A stretch of 64,000 nt of DNA, from assembly GCA_033085395.1 (NCBI GenBank), contig JANQBS010000028.1, positions 124,001 through 188,000 on the forward strand, written 5' to 3'. The notes under the pieces were generated by a model that saw only the letters and a list, made by a program, of their open reading frames with translations, did no database searches and was not told the origin of the DNA. Position numbers and translations under genes: made by a program. This document shows, piece after piece, positions 22,319-33,340 of the stretch (position 1 is the first letter of the stretch; each line of letters opens with the position of its first letter). The stretch is from Xanthoparmelia taractica. Its lineage: Eukaryota > Ascomycota > Lecanoromycetes > Lecanorales > Parmeliaceae.

Positions 22319-23134
22319 TTTCAGGTACTGGATCGGAAGGCGTAATGCTTCGGTCTCATGTACAGTCCTCTTATGCTTAGCTAGAGCATCAGAGCGTGTG
22401 AAGGCTTCATCGCATTCTAGTGCTGGTAAAAGATGGTTAGCGCCATTTCGACCTTCAGCAATCCAACGGACTTACCCCACAAAACCATTGGAAGGACGTC
22501 GGATCAGGGCGCTGACTATGGCGGTCACTGGGACCAAGAATGATGGCCTATTTATGGGCCAGAAAGGAGCGTTGCATCTGATATATATGTAGGCTCGTCG
22601 TAATGCAAAAATAATCGGTCAACATCTGCAGCTAGTGGATGTTGGCGAGCAGAGTCAGGTATTGAGGCAAAGACGATAGGAATACTCTGAGTTTGCTACG
22701 ATGCATTGTACAAAAAGGAAATGGATTGCGACGTGTATTGGGGATCTGTCGTTGCCTCTGCGGACCCTGAATGGCACATTGTCTTGTTGGACGAGAGTTG
22801 GACGCATGCCGGTTGGAGTTAGTTGATCAGCTCTATCTCCAGACTTCGAAAAATATTACACTTGGATCCTTAGGGTGTTGCTCTACTTGAGGGGGCCTCT
22901 TTCCAAACCCGACTTCATTCGAGCCACCACGCTCACCCTGGTCTTCGTCCAGCAGCATTCCGAGAACATGTCCGCCATGAGTGTAGCCGGCACCCTGCCA
23001 ACAACGGAACCATGGAAGAGCCTCGCACAGTTGAGGGCGTGTCTGAAGGAAAGTTAGATTTGACTTTTTCTATCAACCTGCGGGAAGACTATACCTCTGC
23101 CCAAACTTCTGGCTCACCCCATGGTGAGGGACGA

Positions 23135-23536
23135 TTATCTCCTGCGGACGCTATGAGAAATCCCTCTTTGTGGCCTTGGCTCTTGAATTCCCAGCTTTGC
23201 GCTGCCTCTTTGCAGTTGGCTTGCTGGTCTTCTGCTTCTTCTTCGCTGGTGGAGGGGCTTCAACGGCATAGGTGGCTTGATGTACTCAGGCCACTCGTTC
23301 CGCTCGTTGATGAATGCTGGGTTCCAGGCTCGGGTTCCCTGGTGAATGTCATCATTGGTAGAGAACTTTGTGCATGTCTCGTTGAGACATGTCCACCCTG
23401 CTTCAAAGACCTGCTTGCTTGAGATACCACAGGTGTGGCAGGTCACACGTGGTGCCTTTGTGGTGAAGTCTGGCGTTGCCGTAGGTGGTGGAGATCCTTT
23501 CACGCCGCACCAGCTGGGCGTCTTCAGATCGATCAT
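23135..23536 (-). pseudogene. Zinc-finger fragment 1 of a fungal AlkB-like (2OG-Fe(II) oxygenase) protein
   Basis: The frame includes CHTCGISSKQVFEAGWTCLN followed by ETC, and then NPAFINERNEWPEYIKPPMP LKP. In the fungal AlkB-like family as I know it, a CxxC...GWxCLNxxC finger is followed by a xxFLxxRTxWPxxIxPPxPLxP linker and then a second finger. Here the finger and linker are well kept, but an Arg-rich low-similarity tail replaces the second finger. No oxygenase domain follows. The 134-residue frame has no family-typical start. Confidence 0.6.
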
Positions 23537-23582
23537 ACTCGAAGCGGGCTCGGCATACCACCTTGCCCTTCACAGTCTCGGA

Positions 23583-24084
23583 TCATGAGTCTGTTACTTG
23601 ATATAGACCAAGCACGTTGTATCGATGTTGGACTTTGAGAGGGCAATGTAGGTTTTTTGCACCTACAATATTGTTAATGCAGGCGTGTCGAAAGGTTGTT
23701 GGATTACTGACCAACGATGAGTACAACCGGGACGAGGTCCTGCGAATAATGCCCAGTTTCGCTGGAGCAGGAAGAGTCGTGTACGCTGCGGAGTCGCAAC
23801 CCTCACTCTCGCATTTCCACTCGTCCCATTTGGTCCGTGAGTTGCATCTGCCGCAATCGCGACAGACCATCCCCTTCCACGCCTGCCACGATGTCTCCAT
23901 CAGTGAACCCTTGAGGGAGTTCGTATCGAGGAATGATCGAATCCCGCATGGGTACCTCGGACATCCTAGGCGGTGCAGGTGCTTGTGGCTGGATCAGCTG
24001 TGGTGGGTTCGCAGGTGCCGGGTGTGCGAGTGCCGGGTACGCAGGTGCTGGTATCTGCGGACCTCGTGCTCGTCCCAAACCCAC
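23583..24084 (-). pseudogene. Zinc-finger fragment 2 of the same AlkB-like family, frameshifted
   Basis: One frame (24084-23803) gives a Pro/Ala-rich linker ending PRYELPQGFTDGDI. The other (23900-23583) gives WQAWKGMVCRDCGRCNSRTK and WDEWKCESEGCDS, the CxxCGRCxSRxxWxxWxC second finger. Joining them requires a frameshift near 23895. On the minus strand this piece lies upstream of finger 1, the reverse of the family order, so the two pieces cannot come from one intact collinear gene. Confidence 0.6.
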
Positions 24085-24105
24085 ACGTAGCCTGCCCTGA
24101 TTCGC

Positions 24106-24430
24106 TCACAGCACAGGTTGGGCAACACTGTTGCCCGGGACATTTCCTAGAGCCGGGTTAATCAACCCAGGTGTGAGTCCACGCGTGCTGGCTGGTGGGA
24201 GGGGCGGCTGAGCCGTAGCAACTCTCTGTAAGACCATGGATCTTACAGTGTTCGCCCTCTGGCCCCTGGCGCCCGTCGTATGCCATGCGAGCATGAAGTT
24301 GTAGCGATGCTCTTGGCGATCTGGCACCTCGATTCGCATGAAGATGTCTTCCCAGTGTATTCTGGGATCCATTCTTCTCCACAACTCAATCCACCATGGC
24401 TCCACTTCGCTGCAGGAAAAGTCGAGGCCT
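24106..24430 (-). pseudogene. Fragment with WWIELWRRMDPRIHWEDI motif, unknown fungal family
   Basis: The minus strand reads CSEVEPWWIELWRRMDPRIH and then WEDIFMRIEVPDRQEHRYNF. The aromatic-rich W-W-x(4)-RxDPRI-WxDI pattern is typical of a Dothideomycete hypothetical family with no assigned function (recalled, not searched). A possible intron (GTACGT ... CAG) precedes it near 24440-24500, followed upstream by a TATATATATA tract. Confidence 0.4.
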
Positions 24431-26614
24431 ATCAGAGACGAAGACAAAGTCAATGTTAGCTGCATGTCAGGCACCAGATTGTTAGTGTTACGTACCAAAA
24501 GCTGTATATATATATGTAAAGGCTGAGTGTAATCCAAACCACTTAAAACCTATCAGAGACGCCAGTCCTTTGACGCTCGTGCCACTGCTCTCCGTCGCAC
24601 ATTCGATAACACGATTCTTCGATGATCGGAGCAGAAATCTCCCTGCTCGGCACAGCGGCATGCCATGGTATATCGCCGCTCACCTTGGGCGGACCGCAAT
24701 ACTAGAGCTTGTCAGTTTCTTGCACCAACCGGGATGTGGAGGATTGACGAACATTGAAGCACTTCTGCACCTGTTCGCCTCCTTAGAGTTCGATGCCTTC
24801 GTTCCATACCAGTTCCTCCTCCCAACCCTGGCTTTTTCTCTTCCTTCTTCCTTCCTGTTCTTCTTTTTCCTTCTTGGTCTTCTCGACCTCCTGGACATGC
24901 TCTCACGCGGTGGCCCCAAGTGACTTGGGAAGGGTCTCCGTCAATCTTGACGCGAATTCGCTTGTCTTGCCGTGGTAGCGAACACTGAGAGTATTGGGAT
25001 GCGGACGAGTTGGTTCGATGCACCGAAGGTGGTGGATGCATCGAACTTTGCACCCTTTTTGTCGCATGGCCTCATTCCGCTGATCCTTCTGAGCCATGAG
25101 GATCATCCCGGCAGTTGTTACTGGAATTCTGGAGATATCGATCCGAGACCGCAGTCCGGTTGGGGACCTCGATCCGCATCGACAGCGATCAGACCGCGGC
25201 CGTTATTTGCCTGGTGTTGAAAGTCATCCCATTCCATGACTGGCAACGCGTCAAGAGGTGGCAACGCTTGAGGACTGCAGATTTTGATTCTCTGCTTTGA
25301 GTTCTTGCGCCTGCTTAATGAAGTGGAACATGAGGGACTTAACCTCCTCATGACTGTAATTCGGTTTCACTTCCAAGCGTCGACGGCCATACTGCAATCC
25401 CTGGGCAGCCATTACGCCATCCTTCGACACGGACAGGTCGCTCTTGTCCAGCTCGAGGAGAATTTCGAGCGGAGCCGTCCAGGACCACAACAGGAGCATC
25501 TTCCAAGCTCGGGGCGCTCTCGAGGCACACCGAGCTCCAACAATGCAGATCGAGCACAACTCCGTGCGACGACCTATATATATTTAAGGACACAGCTTCG
25601 CCATCAGCGAGTTCGTCCTTCTTGCCGCGGGTGGGAACAATGTCCGCCTCACCGGGCTCCAAAAAAAAGAGAGAGAAAAAAAGATAGCAGCACCATGTTG
25701 TGCCATGATTTATATATATGTAAGGATGTAGCTTATCGTCATGCGTGTGCATCCTACATATCTCCGCAACGAGGATGACTTAGATGTTTGGTCAAGTTGT
25801 GTGAGCTGAGAATTCGCACACTGCCTGGAGAGAAGTTACGTGCTGGGTTAGAGTAGCTAAAAGACACTGAATGCTTGGCTCATGAAGTGCTGGCCGCAAT
25901 GTCGTGGCAGGGTATTGCTGTTCCTGTCGAGAGACGTTGAGAGCTGGTGAGGCTGACCTTGCCGTCAAGCGGCCGGTATTTGCGACCTGCAGCAGATCTG
26001 AAAAAGGCGCCTCTGTGCGGCGACACAATGTTCCGTTGTGCTTGTTGACAGGTCTGCGACGGCCGGGTTGATCGCCCGTTGCTGGACGGAGAACAACGTG
26101 CATTAGGGTCCGCGATGAGCACCTGCCTCTTTCAAGAAAGCATCTTCACTGAGCATAGGTTCTTCGCCTGCTTCAATTGCTGCTGGCCCGTCGCGAGTGA
26201 GAGTCGAGAAGAACATTCCATGTTCGTCGCAGATGCTCAAGCAGCGTTCTGCCACAATCAATCAAACGGCCGGCAGGGCTCCTGTAAGCCTCGTGGTCCA
26301 CCGGGCCTTCCTTCCTGAGCTTGGCGACGTGCAAGTCTGCTCTCACCCGCTTCGGCGGTCGAAGATTGGAGATCTGCCTGTGGAAGGGGTAGAGACGGCG
26401 GGGGAGAGGGTTCTGAGGAATTCGGTGTAGGCTTGTGGTGGTGTGATGGGTGTCTTCATGTCCTCGTCTTCTTGCTTGATGATCTCCAGCCGGCTCCCTC
26501 TCAACTGTCGCAGAGCCACGCTTGCTCAGTCATGCAGGTACGCACCCTAGAGTTGCCACTTGTGTATATATAGTGGATGGGTGTTGCGTATTTTCAAAAG
26601 GACTTTCCAGTAAT

Positions 26615-27305
26615 TCAAGAGATGTTTCCGAGGTGAATGCTTTGCAGAACCTCCGACACGGACTGCGTAGTTGTTGAGCTTGTTGAGCTTGTTGGTAGGA
26701 TGGTGAAAAACTCAAAGTCCGTGTGGATGTATGTTTGTCGGTAGGATTCGCCTTGGGCTAAGGCACTGGGACAGGCTCCCAGAGAAATGTTCCGGCGTGA
26801 AGTGCCGAAGGCTTGCTCCGCCATGTGTGAGGGGAAACCGGGCGTTGACGCAACTTGGAAGGTTGCCGGACTGCTGTGGTTTTCGCTTTCTCCAACCGAA
26901 GATGGACTCGAAAGCGCACGTTGTTGTGCAACTTGAAGGGCACTAATCAAATAGGCCGCTTTTGCTGATGCCCCACGTTCTATTGGGCCTAAGAACTCCC
27001 GTATATTCTGGTCCTCGACCCCAGGTGCGGTTAGGAACCTACTCGCTGAGGTGGTATTTATAGGGCTAAAGCTCGGTTGCAGCATGGGGAGAGACACATC
27101 AATTTCAGGCGAAGCATTTGACGATGTGTCATTTGCTGCGTCGGCAAGCATTGTGATCCAGTGGGCTCTTTTGGATTGCCGGCTCAAAGGTAGTGGCTTC
27201 TGTTGTCCGATGCGATTTGCTCTGCCGACAGCTCGCTCCTCCCACAAGGACAAAAGGTGATTATCCAGTATCACGACCCGGGTGACATCACATTGTCCCA
27301 GAAGC
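26615..27305 (-). pseudogene. SNF2-type helicase C-terminal fragment (motif VI)
   Basis: The minus strand is open through CDVTRVVILDNHLLSLWEER and AVGRANRIGQQKPL. This matches the end of the SNF2 helicase C domain, where motif V (xVIILDxxWNP) is followed by motif VI (QAxxRAHRIGQxxxV). The usual His is Asn here and the WNP is lost. The 160 residues after motif VI are Ser/Thr-rich and unlike a helicase. No DEAH box or other SNF2 motif is visible upstream within 3 kb, so this is an isolated tail. Confidence 0.55.
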
Positions 27306-28789
27306 TCTGTCGGTGCACATTGCGGACATAGTGGAGAGAAACGACATACCTCGAAGTCGTACGCTTCTCTTTTCCACCTTCAGGATAGCTCCAGGAACGC
27401 CAAAGTGTACTCCTGGGCCTCAGGCGCCAGATCTCCAACACGTCTCCAGAACAAGTCACACTTGGCGTTCAGGCACATCCAGCCTGACGCAAAGACCTGT
27501 GGCTTGATGCGCGCTAGATGCGTGCGCAAAAGGAAGTTGATTTATTTATATACGGGGATCACCCGCAGGAGTTGAAAAGGGAGTGTGTATAACTGGCTGG
27601 AATGGTAGTGTCAGCACAGTCTTGCGCATAAAGGAGGCCTTGACTTACAGTTTGTGCCTGAAGATTCCACGCTCTGTCGGCTTGTTTGCTAGCTGGCGCA
27701 TGGAAACTGCCGTTGTATAAAGGCGGCATAGCACAAACGATGTTTGAGTTTGCAGAATGCATCCTGGATTGTCTCCATGCTTAATCGATGGATGTTTTGA
27801 GGAAGAGAATAGGCTGGCATGATTGGAAGAGTGTTGTTCTAATGGAGGGACTTGCGCCAGCACCTTTAGCGTCGCACGGTCAGTCACCGACCTCTTAAAC
27901 CATGCTGGCTAATGGAGTGACTAACTCAGGGAGGAGCATTCCTGCAAGGCGTCTGTCAAGACTTTGGTATAAAGGATGCAGCTTAACCACCTGCTCGTGC
28001 TCTGTTGAAAGCCACAAACGTCAGTCGCAGAAGGCACTTGGGTTGGAAATGAAGAACTCACTCTTGGCCAGCTACTACCACAGTCGACATTCTCGGGTGA
28101 GGGAGGTGCTAACTTGATCGCCCGTACACAAATGCACTAGACTTTCGAGTTCTTGGGCGATGGATTGCTGGCTAGCCGCCTGTTGATGCTCTGGTTGAGG
28201 ACATGCGAGTTAGCTGCAGAAGGTGGAAGGCTCTGAAGGTGCAGTTACTTACTGGTTGTTAAATGCGCTCACGGTTGGAAGGGTTGTGTCCAACACAAAA
28301 TACAAACCTTCAGGAGTGCTTTGGTTGAGTTTGTGTGTAGTTGCGGGAAGAGGTAGGTACAAAGATGAGGGTGCTAACTCCTGAATAGATGTCACGACGG
28401 TCGAAAGTCTTGTGCGAATGATCTAGAAATATCTTGGAAGGTATAGACATGAAGAAGAAGGAAGATATATAATAAAGAACATCAAGGATGTCTTCAAGTA
28501 TAGGCTTGGGTAGGAGATGGCTTGGGGAATGTCCTCAAGGTGTTGGACTGTCGAAGCTTGATGGAGGAGTTGTCTTGAAGAAAAGTTGTAAGAAGGAGGG
28601 AGGGACCTGGTTTAAATACTCATGGATGCCGCTAGGTGAATCATTTCGCCTTCGCTAGCGTGTCCACATGGTGAAGCTATTGGAAGAAAGCATAATTATT
28701 GTGTTCATGGATGAATGTTGCTTGGTGAAGGGTGTGGAAGGGAGGGTGGCCGGGGCTGTGGCGGAGACTTCGGTTAAGTGTGCACCATT

Positions 28790-31700
28790 CACAGATGGCT
28801 AGGGTTGAAGGAGTTACTTCACACGATGAGCTAATGCTTGAGCTGCAGGATGAAAGATATCTCCGAGACCTATGCAGCAGATCTTTCCAGAATACCCTAC
28901 TTCTATCGGAGATAGTCCATCATTCCATGGCCTTTGTGGGTGGCAAAGGACTTGGGCTATGCTTCACCTACTTGCTTCACTAAAGAAGCAAAGCGTTGAT
29001 CTACATGGTGACACACCTCTCCAGGATTCATCGAGCAGGTCACGCTAGAATGCCCTACTCCTATTGGAGGAGATAGTCGGTCATTTGACCGGCTTTGGGG
29101 CTCAGAACGGGGTTGGGCTATGCGTCACCTGCTTCATTCACTGAAAGACACAGACTTGAGCTACAGGCTGAGAGCAGTTTTCCAAAAGATGTGGAGCCAA
29201 TTGTGGCGAGTTACCGTGCCTCTTTCGGAGATCACCAATCACTTTGCCGGCTTCGGGGCTCACAACGGGACTAGGCTGTGCTTCACCTATTCGCTTCACA
29301 GAACTAGTTAGACTTTGGGCTACAAGGTGAAGTACTCCTTCGAGAGTTGTGGCGCAGATTGCAGCTAACTGTTATGCTGTTTTCCGGAAGTTGTCAATCA
29401 CTCTACGAGCTTTGCCACTCTGAGGGGCTTTGTGTCGTACTTAACCTAGTTGCTTCACACGTCCAGTCGAAGCTTGAGCTGCGCGGTGAAGGACATCTCC
29501 AAAATCTGTGGTGGAAAACTTAGGTAGTGGCCGCGCTTCCAACGGAGATGCTCTATTATTCTACGAGCGTTGCGCCTAAGAAGGGATCTGCGGCTTACTT
29601 CACCATAGGATAGATGAAGCTTGAAGCCGCATAGTGAAGAAAATGCTTGACTGTGATGACATCGCTGTACCAGCTGCAGTTTAGACACGAGACAACCCAA
29701 CACGGCTGGCGGTGAAGCAATATCTAAATGCTTCACTGGTTACCGCACTGGCGGTTCTTAGTAGACGGTGGCGCAATACAAGGTCTGGGCTTGGCAGTCA
29801 TTGTCGTTTTGGTATCGAAGCTAACTACTATATTGGTGAATTCTCTTTAGTGGCAAGCCAGTAGACACGACTCCCTTCATTGTCACGTACGACTGTCGAT
29901 CCCTTGGCCATACCAACGACGTCCACTGTGGTGGAATGAATACTCGCTGCTGTCGAGATCACTGTTGGAGATGTATGCGCTTGCCTTATCACCTCTATCT
30001 GATGGAGAGCCCGAGGATACGGATCCAGCTTGGTTGATTCACACAAGAAGATCTAGATGCGATCATGAAGGCATTCAGTCACGGAACGAGTTTCGCGATA
30101 GTGGGACTGTTGGTTGGTGAATCTTATACTCCAGCCACCACTTCATAAAGACATCCAGAGCAGGGGACGCATGTCATCAGCGAACCCCGGGTGATTGAAC
30201 TGCGTATCAGTACATAGCTCTTCATCCGCATTCATCTATTTCAGGGCCATGTCATTCTATTGTCCCGCCCTCCCACGCCTGTGCAAGTGATTAAGCATTA
30301 CTCTAGGTGAAATAGACCTCGAGGTCGTGGTGATCTGGCGCTGGGGCACATAACATGATAATCTGGGCCGGCGTTAAGACAGTCCAATCATCTGTATGCA
30401 AATAACTTGTATCAGAGTACGTGTGCCTCCATTCGTATGGGAACACCAAGGATAATATAGTCTTAGAGGTCTCTGTCTGGCGACAACATGACGATGTCAT
30501 GAACGAAATGGCTTTACGATTAGTTGCAGAAAAATGGTTACTTAGCGCGGGGTCAGCATCTAATTCCAGTAACTATTCCAGTCTGGACCTTGAGTCGAAT
30601 TGTTTCGCCGTAACCAACCCAGCTGCGCTAGCTGCCGTGAATCTATTGGGAGATATCCGTTTTTATGGGTCTTCTGGTCCAGAAGAGCTAAAACAAAAGC
30701 TATTCACCATTTCCAATAACAGAAATTAAGGCCACAACGTGATGACCATGCCTGGATACAATCACTGAGCACTACTGGCTACAGCTTGAGCACCAGGCAG
30801 TTGGCCTGACAAAAGTACCATCGTTGCGATTCTGCGGGCTTTCTAGAATAGAAATGGCGCTTCGCCCTGCCACCGATCGGAATCAAAGCCGCGGTGTGAA
30901 GATCATGTTTGGATGCGACCACGAAGCTCTACCAGTGCGGCTTCAATACGAGGTGAAGGTAATCTCGGCATTTCATATGCCGGGTGGTCCGGCAATGGCA
31001 TAGCACATCCTTCACCTTCGTCGCCAACAAAAAATATAGACGCATTATGAAGAGGCTATTAGATGAAGCCGTACTGTAATATAGTCGCAAGTTATCAAGG
31101 CCGTCGATGTGACACTTTCAATAACCTTCCGAGATTGCGGGAAATGAAGCCATACTGTGAAGACATCACACGTATGATCGTGAGCCTATACCAGCTTTCA
31201 GCCTTGAGTACGAGGCAGTGGGTGCCGTTGCCACCTGTAGGGAATGAAGGTACTCTGCAAAGGAAACACTACTTGATATATAACCACAGCGCCCTCGTAG
31301 TTGCAGCCTGAATACGAAGCTAGCGGATGTGAGCCTGCGGGTCTGTAGATCGGGGAATAACATCATAATGCGTCATTCACGGTTGTCACAAACGGGGATC
31401 GAAACAGTGTTGCGAAAAGATACCAAAGGCGAGGCCGCACTGTGGATATATTACAAGGTATGGTTTCCAAGTTAGTTTAGCTGCAGCTTGAACCCGAGGC
31501 AATTGATACAACCTCCCGAGCTTGAGGCCTACCTTAGGAATAGCGTAATATATATTTTTTACAAGGTATTGGAAATACAATCGTGTAAAGATTATTTGAA
31601 TAATACTGTACTGTGAAGAAAAATTGCAAGGTATAATGCACGGCAAGCTGCAGCTTGGATACGAGCCAATAATTTTGGCCTTTCCAAACTGGTGGGCTAG

Positions 31701-31860
31701 AAATAAGGTACCTTAGCTTTACCCCCTGCCACCGAAAAGGAATAAAAGCCGTGCTAGCTGCATGTCGAGCATGAGGTAGGGATTCAATACAACATTTCAA
31801 ATTCATAGGTTAGAGACAGTGTAATAAAAACTTCGCCCTTTGTGCATCCAGTGGAAGTAA
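28790..31860. repeat. Degenerate satellite, ~160-bp unit
   Basis: The motif GCTTCACCTA-N5-GCTTCAC recurs at about 28960, 29122, 29281, 29438 and 29597, a spacing near 160 bp. Each is followed by a GAGCTGCA-type box and GATATCTCCGAGA-like sequence. From 30780 to 31800 the same family continues in a more AT-rich form, with GAAGCCGTACTGTGAAGA and CAGCTTGAATACGAGGC boxes at about 30780-30960, 31060-31200, 31300-31500 and 31600-31780. No open frame crosses units. Confidence 0.75.
30150..30292. repeat. Partial copy of a dispersed repeat (copy 1)
   Basis: This stretch aligns with 33045-33170 and 61850-61975 through shared blocks such as GCATGTC, GGCTC[T/C]TCATTCG-like, TTCATCT-TTT-AGGGCCAT and CCCGCCCTCCCACGCCT. 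It lacks the TATATATAGCTA part of the longer copies. Confidence 0.55.
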
Positions 31861-32091
31861 ATAATGCTACATAATGAAGAGGTTGCCAGTTAGGTATTAT
31901 CACGGAGCTGGCATAGCTGGTTAGAAGGAAACCATAAAAACCACTCACAGACCCCTCCCATGCGCAGTCCAAACACTCGCCCCCTAGCCAACATGAATCC
32001 GACCGCACCCGCGCAAATCCCTCAACATTCTGCGCTAGAAAAACACTCCCCTTCCTCTTCTCCATTTCCCCTGCTCCCCCTTCTCAGTCAG

Positions 32092-32480
32092 CTAAGCCCC
32101 AACAAACACAAAGACAAACCCTGCCTCCCTCCCTCGCACCCTCCCTCCCTTAATACGAAACCCCGCACCCACACCAGCAGCAGCAGCTAGCTTGCCGTGC
32201 ACGAGATCCATCTCGGACATCCTCGCTCGCTCACGTGAGACCGGATAGCCACATGAAATAGAATTGAATCCCGAGTTGGAGAGGGGAAGGGCGCGGCTTA
32301 CTTACCTATTCCGAAACCGTTGCAATTTTCGATCAATCGGGATGTCCAGCTTCCGATGCTGGTTCCGATTTCCGGAGGGGAGGCAAAAGTAGCCAGTGGC
32401 GGCTGCTTGTTGAGGAGCCAAGTAGCACTTCGGAATATGCGGGCGATCGTTTTGGGAAGGGGGATGGAGTCACTCTAGTT
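32092..32480 (-). CDS. Possible cryptic small gene, two exons, start not found
   Basis: The minus strand has an open segment (about 32480-32306) reading RIFRSATWLLNKQPPLATF, then EIGTSIGSWTSRLIENCNGF. It ends at a perfect GTAAGTAAG donor. An acceptor (CTAG) 119 bp on leads in frame to a short Ala/Gly-rich end (AAAAGVGAGFRIKGG) and a TAG at 32092. The segment has no ATG; a stop precedes it, though a CTAG acceptor overlaps that stop and a CT-rich tract lies upstream. The good splice sites and even composition argue for a gene or recent relic, but I do not recognise the protein. Confidence 0.3.
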
Positions 32481-32992
32481 CGAGCGCGAATGCGGAGAGG
32501 AAGGAGGGAGAGGATAGTAGGAAGAAGGAGGGGTAAATTATTGATTGGAGGCTTATGTGCACGGCTGATTTGCTGATGTGGTGATGGACCCCTGCTCTGA
32601 TGAACCAGCTGTGTCGAGGCCAGTGGTACGGTGCATGATGGGAATGGCTAAATGATAGAGAGCCAAGTGCCTTAGCTTACGTTAAACTAATACATTAGCC
32701 TTAAGCATGTGTATGATAACATGGCGGCTGGGTGGCAAAGAAGTGAGAATAAAGGGGAAGTAGTGTCGATAGGGATTTTGAAATTGAGAACGGGAAAAGT
32801 TGAAGAGAATAAAGAGTGGAGAGCCCTGCGAAGTCTATCCAGCTAGTAAGATAGCGCTACACTACCGTAGTTACTCAGCTATTCTAACGCAGAGCTTCGC
32901 AGGTAATTCTCAGAGGGTTAGGACAACTGTGTGCAAGCACACGTGTTTTTTAACATAGCATATGGACTTGACTGTAAGGGTCAAAGTCGAAT

Positions 32993-33340
32993 AGTGTGAT
33001 CCTGGGTCAGTGTGTCTCATGATCCAGCCTCTATTCCGGATGCATACGGGGGAACGCATGTCTTTGAGAGCACTAGATTTTTGGGTCTCACACCATCAGT
33101 TGGCTCTTCATTCGAATTCTTCTCGATCAGAGCAATCGCATTCTTTGGTCCCATCCACCCACGCCTATATATAGCTATCTAGATGGACACTCCAGGTCTA
33201 TACCGTATAGGTGTAGGGGGGTTTTATAGCGCTGGAGCACGTCCCGGGGGCCCATCTAGGCCTGCTGATGACCTAGCTGGGCCAACTAACTGCTGACCTT
33301 AGCGTTGGGACGGCCTAATCATCTACAGACAGTACTGCTT
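32993..33340. repeat. Dispersed ~340-bp repeat (copy 2)
   Basis: The block aligns along its whole length with 61790-62135: TGTCTCATG, CAGTTGGCTC, TCATTCGAATTC, CCTATATATAGCTA, AGGTCTATA, TTTTATAGCGCTGG, TAGGCCTGCTGA and GCGTTGGGACGGCC occur in the same order. The TATATATAGC and the following CAGGTCTATA resemble an LTR promoter, but no internal retroelement gene is attached, so a solo LTR is one explanation. It interrupts a tandem duplication of about 675 bp (32715-32910 repeated at 33395-33590). Confidence 0.75.

Larger units (their letters stand above)
14200..28100. other. 13.9-kb block of minus-strand gene relics with recurring TATATATA tracts
   Basis: Outside the fragments listed separately, this block shows many short broken frames on the minus strand and no intact gene. 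A TATATA-type tract occurs near 14590, 15520, 16950, 18085, 18925, 19820, 20205, 22200, 22580, 24505, 25575, 25715, 26565 and 27545. Several read on the minus strand as A-rich TATA boxes (TATATATAAATCAT at 25715 and 19820, TATATAAAAATCAT at 14590). The base composition is not AT-rich, so this is not simply RIP-mutated transposon. Confidence 0.5.
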
